Shown one piece after another: positions 57,304 to 64,000 of a stretch of DNA of 64,000 bases. Origin of the DNA: CAVYOD01 sp963770045 (GTDB lineage Bacteria > Acidobacteriota > Aminicenantia > Aminicenantales > CAVYOD01). The first letter of the stretch is position 1, and every line of letters starts with the position of its first letter. The stretch covers positions 21,492-85,491 of the forward strand of contig CAVYOD010000009.1 in NCBI GenBank assembly GCA_963770045.1, read 5' to 3'. Under the pieces are notes generated by a model. The model searched no databases. It had not been told where the DNA came from and saw nothing but the letters and a program-made list of their open reading frames with translations. The position numbers and the translations under genes were made by a program.

Positions 57304-57711
57304 TCAAACCGTGAATTCAGCGAGCCAGAGGTCGTGCAGATTGCAGAAACTCGTGGCCCATACGGTGCCCGTAAACCCTTCAGGCAATGTGTAAGAAGAC
57401 TCGGCTTTGGCGTCCGTGTACGTAAACGTTTTCTCCCCAAATAACTGGCCTTCTGGGGTGATGAGGGTATGCTTGACGATGAAGTGCTTCTCGGTCATGG
57501 GATGAGGAGTCAAGACTTTAACGTTTCTTCCCTCCACCGTGACGACCGGCGCATGAGCGCCTTCCTTCCCGGCCCACCGCCCCGGCGCCTCTTTGGTATA
57601 GATGAGGGCGGGAGGAAACTTGGTCGCGGCCTGTGCCTTTCCGGCGCTCCCGACGACCGCCGCGCCCGCAAACAGCAAAGATCCCTTTAGAAAATCCCTT
57701 CGTCCTTTCAT
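57304..57711 (-). CDS. Tat-exported superoxide reductase (neelaredoxin/class II type)
   Basis: A 135-residue protein. A Tat signal (KGRRDFLKGSLLFAGAAVVG) precedes the superoxide reductase domain. The iron ligands are all visible: His in GKEGAHAPVV, two His in TPHPMTEKHFIVKH, and Cys and His in the CNLHDLW motif. It reduces superoxide to peroxide without making oxygen, an anaerobe's defence, and here it would act outside the cytoplasm. The desulforedoxin domain of class I enzymes is absent. Confidence 0.85.
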   Translation of the reverse strand: MKGRRDFLKGSLLFAGAAVVGSAGKAQAATKFPPALIYTKEAPGRWAGKEGAHAPVVTVEGRNVKVLTPHPMTEKHFIVKHTLITPEGQLFGEKTFTYTDAKAESSYTLPEGFTGTVWATSFCNLHDLWLAEFTV

Positions 57712-57883
57712 GGTACCTCTCCTTTCAAGATTCGGGGAGAAAATAAATCCGTCCAGCCCGCGCTGGGCATCTCAGCGAAACGTGGACTCCCTGTCCTTTC
57801 CCCCAATTAAAAATATAGCATTGATCTTTAGCGGAAGTAAAGGCGCTTCGGGCGACGTGCCGAAGGACTGCGGACATATCAGG

Positions 57884-58837
57884 TCAGATTTTCAATCTTT
57901 TGCCGTCAACCTCGACCGTCGGTCTAAGAATAATCCCGTCGATATGGACACCGGCTCTGATGTTCCCGCCGAAGGTGGAATTATCGCCGAGCGCCAGATG
58001 GATGGTCCCGCCGACCTTCTCGTCCTCAAGGGCATTTCCGATCAATTTAGCCTTAGGATTCAACCCAATGCCCAATTCTGCGATATTGTAGACATTGTCC
58101 GGTTTGTCGAGCTTGGCGCTAGCCTGGGCCAGCATCAAGGCGAGTGCCCTCGCCTGGGCCCCTCCGGATATCTTCTTGCCCAAACCCTTCTTCACGATGA
58201 TTTTCACCGGCTTCTTCAAGATGCCGATTCCCGCCAGCGTTCCGGTCACGACGATAACTCCCTCCGCCGTCCCTTCGACCGGAGGAAGATACAGCTCGCC
58301 ACCCGGGAGATTCCCGAACGCGCCCTTCTCGTGAAGAAGTCCGGTGTCCGCGATCCACTTCCGCCCGGCAACCGAGAACCTTATATCCGTGCCGTCCGGC
58401 GTGGTGACATGGACCTCCTTCGCATCCCCGATCTTGCCGATCAACCGGTCTGCATGGCGCTTCACCTGATTAAAGTCTGCAGTCATCCCGCCCTTGCTCA
58501 TCATCTCCTCTGTGATCGTCGGCATGGTAGCTATCCGAGCGCCAGCTTCGTTGGCCTGCTTGCGGGCCTGGGTGTGAGATAACGAGAATGAGGTCGGCGC
58601 GATCACGACGTCAGCGCTCTTCATGATGGCAGCCACCGGCTCCGGCGGCTCTTCACCGTGCCTCGTCCTCGGAAGCATCTTGACCAGGATGGCTTCCGCC
58701 CCGGCTTCCTTGGCGGCTCGATAAACCGCTTCTCCGATAGATGCCTTGAGGACGTCGGTGACGACGACCACCTTCTCTCCTTTCTTGACCTTCAAGCAGA
58801 TATTGACGGCTGTGCGTGCCCCGGTCATAATGTTCAT
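57884..58837 (-). CDS. M29-like aminopeptidase
   Basis: A 317-residue enzyme of the thermophilic aminopeptidase (M29/PepS) superfamily, which also contains the NicX-type dioxygenases. Landmarks: NICLKVKKGEKVVVVTD, KEAGAEAILVKMLPR, SADVVIAPTSFSLSHTQARK, GARIATMPTITEEMM, LPGGELYLPPVEGTAEG (metal-binding Glu residues), ELGIGLNPKAKLIGNALEDEKVGGTIHLALGDNSTFGG with further ligands. The start at 58837 follows GGAGGAAAAGGG; an open extension of 81 codons upstream overlaps the next gene and reads as its shadow. It is cotranscribed with the FAD oxidoreductase upstream. Confidence 0.83.
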   Translation of the reverse strand: MNIMTGARTAVNICLKVKKGEKVVVVTDVLKASIGEAVYRAAKEAGAEAILVKMLPRTRHGEEPPEPVAAIMKSADVVIAPTSFSLSHTQARKQANEAGARIATMPTITEEMMSKGGMTADFNQVKRHADRLIGKIGDAKEVHVTTPDGTDIRFSVAGRKWIADTGLLHEKGAFGNLPGGELYLPPVEGTAEGVIVVTGTLAGIGILKKPVKIIVKKGLGKKISGGAQARALALMLAQASAKLDKPDNVYNIAELGIGLNPKAKLIGNALEDEKVGGTIHLALGDNSTFGGNIRAGVHIDGIILRPTVEVDGKRLKI

Positions 58838-58848
58838 CCCTTTTCCTC

Positions 58849-60372
58849 CTATTTGTTCGATGGAGCCGAGTCTGGCCGGCTGGTCGCGAACTCTCGGCCG
58901 TCCTGGTGGCAGATGATTTGAACCACGCTCCGGCCGGAAAGAGCGGACGGCGGCAGCCCTCCGATCGGCTCGACCCACTGCCCGCATAACCAAAGGTTCT
59001 TCAGGCCGGGCAGCGTCTTCCGGAACCTCATCATCCAGGTGCGAGGTGTCGCCGTCCAGCCCTGGATGCTGCCCTGCCAATTGCCCGTGTAGCGCACGAA
59101 CGTCACAGGAGTCGCCACGTCCCGCATCTCCACTTGACCGGCGAGTCCGGGAAAACGCCGTTCCAGCAAAGAGACAACCTTGTCCGCGACATCCTCTTTC
59201 GCCGCGCGGTAGCGGTTCGAATCCTTAGCCAGGTTCTGCCACCATTCGAGGCTGCTCGCGAACATCGAAACGGCCGCCGTCTTGCCCGGCGGCGCCAGCG
59301 TCGGGTCATGATTGAAGGCGTGAAAGCCGATGGCCGCAGTCTCCCGGTCGGCGATTCTGACCGGTTCAGGAAGCTCCAGGCGCAGGGTCGAGACTAAAGC
59401 CGGAAGATCGTCGAACTTCCGGTTGATGCCCAGTCCGACAAAGACCAACGCCGTAAATGGAGTCAGCTTATCGAAATAACCTCGCAGGGTGTCATCCATA
59501 TACTTGCCTTCCAGCATATCGAAGACGGTTGCATGCGCATCGGCGGCGGATATGACGTAGTCTGACCGGTATTCAGTCCCGTCACCCAGCTTCACTCCCG
59601 CCGCTTTGCCATTCTCGACGAGGATTTTCGCCACCCGCGCCTTGTACTCGATTTTTCCGCCCAATCCCAGGTACCGCCTCTCAATCGCCCGGGCAAACTC
59701 CAGAGATCCACCGACAGGATAGCCTGCTGCCTTGTTATGGAGCCAGGCCATGGTCATCAATAGGAACCCTGCGGGGAATATATCCGGCCAGGCACTCAGA
59801 ATGCCGGCCCGGATGAGCGGGTTCTTGAACCGGGTCATAACTTCGGCCATCGTGCGCCGATTCCACTTGAAGTAAGGCCTGTACTTCGGCATCATCGTAA
59901 CAGTCAGCCTCAGTTTGTCCCACAGGCTCATGATCTCACTCGGCTTGAGCACCGGCATGTCGAGCCGCGTGAAATCACGCGCGGCGTTGCAGAACTCGCG
60001 GATCGTCTCGCCGTCCTCCGGCCCCAACTCGAGCATGTGCTGCTCGAGACGGTCAATGTCCGAATAGAGCACGAATGTCTTGCCGTCTTTCGTCTCGTAA
60101 CGTTGGAACTCGTCGGCATAGACGAATTTGCGCCCCTGGACGGCCCCCAGCTCTTCCCACACATCATAGAGGGCAGACCCCGGTTTCGACCCGACGAGCC
60201 AGTGAATGCAGCCATCGATCGTATATCCGTTCCGCTTCCATGCGGTACAGAGCCCGCCGGGCTTATCGTGCAGCTCAAAGATCGTGGTCTTGTAGCCGTT
60301 CATCTGGGCGTAACAGCCGGCCGCGAGCCCGGCCACTCCCGCTCCGATAATCGCGATCGCCTTATCACCCAT
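58849..60372 (-). CDS. CrtI-like NAD(P)/FAD-dependent oxidoreductase
   Basis: Intact 507-residue flavoprotein of the phytoene desaturase/carotenoid isomerase superfamily. The FAD motif is IAIIGAGVAGLAAGCYAQMNGY, with FELHDKPGGLCTAWKRNGYTIDGCIHWLVG next, as in the carotenoid-isomerase-like branch. The C-terminal FAD block is NLWLCGQWVEPIGGLPPSALSGR. Numerous members in anaerobes have no link to carotenoids, and no carotenoid genes occur here, so the substrate is open. The start at 60372 follows GGGAGGAG. It is divergent from the radical SAM gene and just upstream of the aminopeptidase. Confidence 0.83.
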   Translation of the reverse strand: MGDKAIAIIGAGVAGLAAGCYAQMNGYKTTIFELHDKPGGLCTAWKRNGYTIDGCIHWLVGSKPGSALYDVWEELGAVQGRKFVYADEFQRYETKDGKTFVLYSDIDRLEQHMLELGPEDGETIREFCNAARDFTRLDMPVLKPSEIMSLWDKLRLTVTMMPKYRPYFKWNRRTMAEVMTRFKNPLIRAGILSAWPDIFPAGFLLMTMAWLHNKAAGYPVGGSLEFARAIERRYLGLGGKIEYKARVAKILVENGKAAGVKLGDGTEYRSDYVISAADAHATVFDMLEGKYMDDTLRGYFDKLTPFTALVFVGLGINRKFDDLPALVSTLRLELPEPVRIADRETAAIGFHAFNHDPTLAPPGKTAAVSMFASSLEWWQNLAKDSNRYRAAKEDVADKVVSLLERRFPGLAGQVEMRDVATPVTFVRYTGNWQGSIQGWTATPRTWMMRFRKTLPGLKNLWLCGQWVEPIGGLPPSALSGRSVVQIICHQDGREFATSRPDSAPSNK

Positions 60373-60753
60373 GCTTACTCCTCCCGGATCCGCTTGACAA
60401 TCCAAAACCCATAAGCCATCCAGACATGCATCTTCCACCGGGGCGATTTTTCTCTATCTCCGGCGCAAGTTCCATGGCCTGATATTGGCCTAGAACATAT
60501 CATTCTTGAGGAATTCCCGTCAATGGCCAATGATGGAGCTGGGCTATCCGGCCCATCAAAATTGACGGCATTGATGCGCTGGTAACCAAGCACCACCCCG
60601 ACGTGTGACAACATGCGGTCTTGACATAAGCCGCCGCCCGGGAATAAGATTTTTCATGTTTGGGAGTAGGGTCTATCGGCTCATAGGGAAAATTCCGAGC
60701 CTGCGGAAAAAAAGAAGTCCTATCCCAATTGATATGAGGAAGGAGGAACGGGA
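60373..60753. other. Divergent intergenic region with promoter
   Basis: No gene recognised in 381 bases between the CrtI-like and radical SAM genes. Besides the promoter at 60621-60650 it contains GGCCCATC/GATGGAG-type short inverted repeats near 60530-60560 that could be operator sites. Confidence 0.45.
60621..60650 (+). promoter_or_regulatory. Sigma-70-like promoter of the radical SAM gene
   Basis: TTGACA at 60621-60626, 18-base spacer, TAAGAT at 60645-60650. It leaves a leader of roughly 100 bases before the ATG. Confidence 0.6.
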
Positions 60754-62111
60754 ATGACTGCGACGAGCCCTATAAACATGGGGACGAACGGGAGTTTTGC
60801 TGATCTCAACCAAAAATTCGACAACTGGTACAAAGCGAAATATTATGCGGGCGACCCGGAATCTCCCTTCGTGAAGCCGCCGCTTGACCCGACTCCTGAA
60901 GGTCTTGAACGGGAGATCTGGGTAAAGGCCAGTCTGCTGACAGACGGGCTCAGGTTCGACGAATCCGCATTAAAGGGCATCTGCGAGGTCTACAAAGAGC
61001 AGTCGCGATGGCTCTTTGATTGGAACCTCAGCGAGCATCGCTATTATCTTCCCGAAGAATTGCTCCTGCCCATGGATACATGCATCCAGGTCCGAGAAAA
61101 CAGCGAATCCCGATGGGTTTGCACGGTCGAAGACGGGATCATGATGCTTAAGCACGACGACAAATTCGTGATCGAATGCCGGCAAATTCCCCGCCCAGAT
61201 TACTACAGCTGGAGGCGTCGCCGGGAATCATCATGCGGCGGATTGCCCCGAAGAGAGGCCAGGACTGTCTTGTTTTGAACTATGCCCCGTTCTGCATGTA
61301 CTGGTCCACCGACGATGGCTGCCGCTTTTGCAACATCGTCCCTAACAGGAGTTGGACAAAGGACGACCTCCAGGTTTCCAAGCGGACCTATGATCAGATC
61401 CTAAAAACCACCAAGGCAGCCTTCGATGAGGGATGCCTGCGGCACATCCTGCTGACCGGGGGATATTTAAGCCGGTACACGACGAAGGACGGTGAAGAGG
61501 TGGATAGAGAGGACCGGCTGATCCTGCAGATTATCCGGGCCCAGCAGGAGGCTCTGGGGAGGGACGATATCCCCGTCAATGTGATCCGCACGGCGCCCGA
61601 AGACAAGGACCTCAAGAGCATCGAGGAGCATAAGAAGCTCGGAGCTTATTCCGTTGCCTACAACCTGGAGATTTGGGATCCGGATTTGTTCAAAAAGTAT
61701 TGCCCCGGGAAAGACAAAGTTCAGGGTCGAGATCACTGGTTGAGAGCTCTGGAAGTTGCGAGTGAGGTCTATGGCCCGGGCCGGGTGAGCACGCATTTCG
61801 TCACTGGATTCCAGGAGCCCGAGGAGAGTCTTCTCGAGGGTGTGGAATGGTGTTCGGAGCGAGGCATCGGCTCGATCCCCTTGGTGTGGAGCCCTGTCAA
61901 GGGCACACGCTACGAAGGATTCCGCGCTCCCTATGCAGAATGGTATGTAACGATGGCCCAAAAGATTGCCGACATCCGTCTGAAGCACGGCGTGGATACC
62001 TTCGAATCAGCAGCCCTTCCCAACGACTGCTACCTGTGCAGCATGCCGACCCTCATTGCCGATGAGCTGCGCCTTCGCAGGATCCGAAGACAACTCCAGG
62101 CCACACGTTAA
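60754..62111 (+). CDS. Radical SAM enzyme with CX8CX2C cluster motif, one frameshift
   Basis: About 450 residues. An N-terminal domain of 150 residues (WVKASLLTDGLRFDESALKGICEVYKEQSRWLFDW) precedes a radical SAM barrel. The cluster motif is CMYWSTDDGCRFC: eight residues between the first two cysteines where most radical SAM enzymes have three. LLTGGYLS is the SAM-contact GG motif; NVIRTAPEDKDL, AYNLEIWDPDLF and RVSTHFVTGFQEP follow as in BioB/NifB-like barrels. A CYLC pair near the end may hold a second cluster. A one-base loss near 61206 (TACAAG read as TACAG) splits the gene. AGGAAGGAGG precedes the ATG. Product unknown. Confidence 0.78.
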
Positions 62112-62154
62112 TACGGCTGAGTTGGATCCAGCGCCCCCGGCTGCAATTGATTAA

Positions 62155-62703
62155 TTATGTCACTGGAGCGTCAGGAATTCTCGCCTTAGAGCGCAATTTT
62201 TCTAGTACCGCCTTTACTTCCTCTGGAGATTTTCCTTCGATTTGGAATCTTTCAGAGGCATTAATCTGAGATCCAATCATTACTCCGAGTAGCCCGCCAG
62301 CCAGCGCACCAATAGCTCCCCTTCGAAATGTCTCAATTCCTGCCTGAGCCAAGTTCCCTTATCCTTTCCCGAGCCGAATGCTGCTCCTACCGCTCCACCT
62401 ATTAATATTCCTGCAACACCACCGCCTAGAACTTCCGACTCCTTTTTAATCTCGATAAACCTTATGTCTGAAACATCAATAGCTTCATCAGCTCCGGAGA
62501 AACTTAAGACCACTATTGAATTTTGTTTTACAGCAACCAGTTCACTGAGTACTTGCTGACCATCTTTTTTCGTAATTAAAAGGTCGGCTCCTCGCCTCTC
62601 TCCGGCTATCAGTCCCCCTGAAAGTGCCACAAAACATAGCACCAAGAACAAAGCCGCGGCTTTCTTACCTTTCCCCTTGTCCCACTAATCCTTTTTTCCC
62701 CAT
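62155..62703 (-). CDS. Exported glycine-zipper protein, two apparent frameshifts
   Basis: About 180 residues. The ATG at 62703 follows AAAGGAG; a one-base gain in GGG at 62681-62683 then interrupts MGKKGLV-DKGKGKKAAALFLVLCFVA, which is a signal peptide. The mature part has a small beta domain (ADLLITKKDGQQVLSELVAVKQNSIVVLSFSGADEAIDVSDIRFIEIKK) like an LSm/SH3-type barrel, then two glycine-zipper stretches (LGGGVAGILIGGAVGAAFGSG; AIGALAGGLLGVMIGS). A one-base loss at 62352-62357 separates them. Probably an envelope protein; function unknown. Confidence 0.62.
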
Positions 62704-63030
62704 CTTAAATCTCCTTTCTAATCTTATTACGATCTTTGCTAATAATATGAGCGGTTCGGGGAGGAAAGTTGTTAAAAACCTGTAAAGATTTTGCTAAAAG
62801 CCGTTAAATTCCCGCCCATGTTCTTTTCGATATAGATGATATGGCGGGCCAGTAGAGAAGTTGTCAAAAATATGCAAAGAGTTTGTTAAGATTCTCTTAA
62901 TATGAGCCTCTTTCAGCGCTTTTTAGACCAATTTAGGGGTCCAGCATGGGAGGACAAAATTGCAACAATCCGGAGAGAAAGAGAGTGAAGGAGAAAGGCG
63001 AGGAGGGAGCCGACGTAGGGCCCCAGACAC
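62704..63030. other. AT-rich intergenic region with diverged direct repeat
   Basis: No gene in 327 bases. Two related stretches of about 35 bases, at 62765-62800 and 62857-62892, share AAGTTGTnAAAAA..TGnAAAGAnTTTGnTAA, 92 bases apart. Between them CCCGCCCAT and ATGGCGGG could form a hairpin. Base composition is clearly more AT-rich than the neighbouring genes. Confidence 0.5.
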
Positions 63031-63606
63031 CTACGGCTTAAAGGCATTCTCCAATTTGAACAGCACGTTTTCTGTTTTGCGCGATATCTTGGATTTCGAC
63101 CCCGCACCTCCTTGTCCGGCTTGGGCAACCGTTCTCGCGCGCTGGAGGATGTCCGATTCGAGCGTTTGACGTTCCTTTTCACTAAGCAACTGGCAGAGGC
63201 CCTGCATATAAAAAATCCACGATTCGAGAAATCCCTTCGGCGGCTCTTCCTGGAGCCAGTGTTCGAACAGACTACTATCGATCGGCCCCCCGAAAATCCT
63301 GCTGCTCTCAGCCGCTGCCAGGATTGCCGCTCGCTCCCTCTCATTCATTTTTCCATCAGCCCAGGCCACTTCGATCAGGGGGATGATTAAGAGGATCGCG
63401 AGCACCTCGACTTGGACATTCAGCTCGAACAGCTTGCGTAGGAGGGCCTCGTTTGAGATTCCCGAAATCCCGGCCATTGTTTTCAGGTTGCGCTCCATTT
63501 TCTCGAGTTGCTGCTTTTCCTCTATGAGGGCACTATTATGCTTGAAGAAGAACAATTCCTCGAGCACCCTGCCCCGTAAATGAAGCCCATGAATTTCTTT
63601 TGCCAT
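63031..63606 (-). CDS. TerB-like domain protein
   Basis: A 191-residue soluble protein. Residues 60-160 carry a TerB-like helical domain (VLAILLIIPLIEVAWADGKMNERERAAILAAAE, where AWADGxxxxxEr is the TerB hallmark, with acidic residues that can bind metal). The N-terminal 50 residues are a charged helix and the C-terminus is Lys/Ser-rich. TerB-like domains occur in envelope-stress and tellurite-resistance networks, but here no other ter gene is near. A long GGGAGGGGGGG tract stands before the ATG at 63606. Confidence 0.75.
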   Translation of the reverse strand: MAKEIHGLHLRGRVLEELFFFKHNSALIEEKQQLEKMERNLKTMAGISGISNEALLRKLFELNVQVEVLAILLIIPLIEVAWADGKMNERERAAILAAAESSRIFGGPIDSSLFEHWLQEEPPKGFLESWIFYMQGLCQLLSEKERQTLESDILQRARTVAQAGQGGAGSKSKISRKTENVLFKLENAFKP

Positions 63607-63927
63607 ATCCCCCCCTCCCTAAACTCGACCGCCGTTATGAAACAGAAAGCCGCCCTTTACCCCAACCGGCCGCATTTCTCTGGGTCCCCCGTCGCCCTTA
63701 TCAACCACGACGAGAATATATTCCCGCCTGCCGGTCGAAGTCAAGTCGGCGCGTCGACCCCGGTTGACATTACTTGATTTAGCCGCAGAAGTGGGTATTG
63801 GAAGGGTAACTGCCATCATGCAATACGAGCCGACCGGCCTGTTGGGAAAAAGGAATCATGGTTCAGACGTCGGCGCGCCTATTATATGAGCACTACCGTG
63901 GCAGAAGACCCTGAAGTCGATTGGCTC
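63607..63927. other. Region without confident gene
   Basis: A 66-codon open frame on the minus strand (63619-63819) has no ribosome-binding site and only weak protein character (EYILVVVDKGDGG). I do not call it a gene. Nothing else is recognisable. Confidence 0.35.
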
Positions 63928-64000
63928 TTAGCCGTCCACAATGCGTTCGTTGGCGGCGTTATAGTGCCGGACCGTGAGCCCGTACTTGATTCCGCCGCCG
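63928..64000 (-). CDS. Extreme C-terminus of a gene entering from the right edge
   Basis: The last 23 codons of a minus-strand frame, ending KYGLTVRHYNAANERIVDG and a TAA at 63928-63930. The residue pattern looks like real protein, but it is too short to name. Confidence 0.4.
   Translation of the reverse strand, partial: GGGIKYGLTVRHYNAANERIVDG

Noticed and set aside
58838..59080. 81-codon N-terminal extension of the aminopeptidase
   Set aside because: It overlaps the CrtI-like gene, lacks family similarity, and a strong ribosome-binding site precedes the ATG at 58837.
60375..60614. 79-codon minus-strand frame upstream of the CrtI-like gene
   Set aside because: It has no ribosome-binding site and occupies the divergent promoter region; residue pattern is not protein-like.

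Overview
The window is gene-dense, GC-rich bacterial DNA with no rRNA, tRNA, CRISPR array, prophage or transposase gene that I can recognise. The gene set suggests an anaerobic, organotrophic diderm-like bacterium. It includes many Tat- or Sec-exported hydrolases, two DUF362 proteins, a sortilin-like (VPS10) beta-propeller protein, a fucosidase, a GH88/105 glycoside hydrolase, superoxide reductase instead of superoxide dismutase, several Fe-S oxidoreductases and two radical SAM enzymes. This resembles Aminicenantes/Acidobacteriota-type genomes, but that is inference from gene content only. The sequence looks like an uncorrected or environmental assembly: about 24 reading-frame breaks interrupt otherwise normal genes, and most are the gain of a single base.

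Layout. 1-4.4 kb: gamma-glutamyltransferase (cut by the edge), an exported alanine racemase, a CBM9-like protein and a serine hydrolase. 4.4-7.7 kb: a two-subunit FAD/Fe-S amine or amino-acid dehydrogenase. 7.8-7.9 kb: a perfect-ended palindromic element. 7.9-14.1 kb: a serine hydrolase, then a tight cluster (read on the minus strand) of a metal-chelate/corrinoid-type ABC importer, a DUF6599-like protein and a DUF362 protein. 14.1-23 kb (minus): VPS10 protein, Nramp-like carrier, DUF4342, alpha-L-fucosidase, DUF2207. 23-27 kb (plus): acyl-CoA/AMP ligase and an M20 peptidase. 27.5-31.5 kb: a sugar operon (MFS permease, Gfo/Idh/MocA dehydrogenase, and a TIM-barrel plus DUF1080 fusion) that fits a 3-keto-glycoside route. 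31.6-35.6 kb: a fused DAK2-DegV fatty-acid kinase, an HtrA-like protease and an SPL-family radical SAM protein.

35.7-40.8 kb holds the most system-like unknown. It is a DctM-like permease, a 51-residue two-helix protein, a succinylglutamate desuccinylase/aspartoacylase-type hydrolase, a C69 peptidase and an exported DUF6305 protein. The first three are tightly packed behind one predicted leaderless promoter. 41-51 kb: a second DUF362 protein, serine hydrolase, parvulin, old-yellow-enzyme homologue, an EamA carrier with a very His-rich tail, a cysteine-synthase-like enzyme, GH88/105 and a TolB/FlgO-TPR protein. 51-58 kb: an M28 membrane peptidase and a redox group (VKOR-DsbA fusion, double CDGSH protein, monothiol thioredoxin, Tat-exported superoxide reductase). 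58-64 kb: an M29-like aminopeptidase, a CrtI-like FAD oxidoreductase divergent from a radical SAM enzyme with an unusual CX8CX2C cluster motif, a glycine-zipper protein and a TerB-like protein.

Between genes two dispersed repeat families recur: heptamer arrays of the (A)GTGAGC/GTGAGGG type, which supply the stop codon of four genes, and GTCTCGTC-type tracts. A recurrent extended -10 promoter, TGCTATAAT-like and often TGTGCTATAAT, precedes at least seven transcription units.
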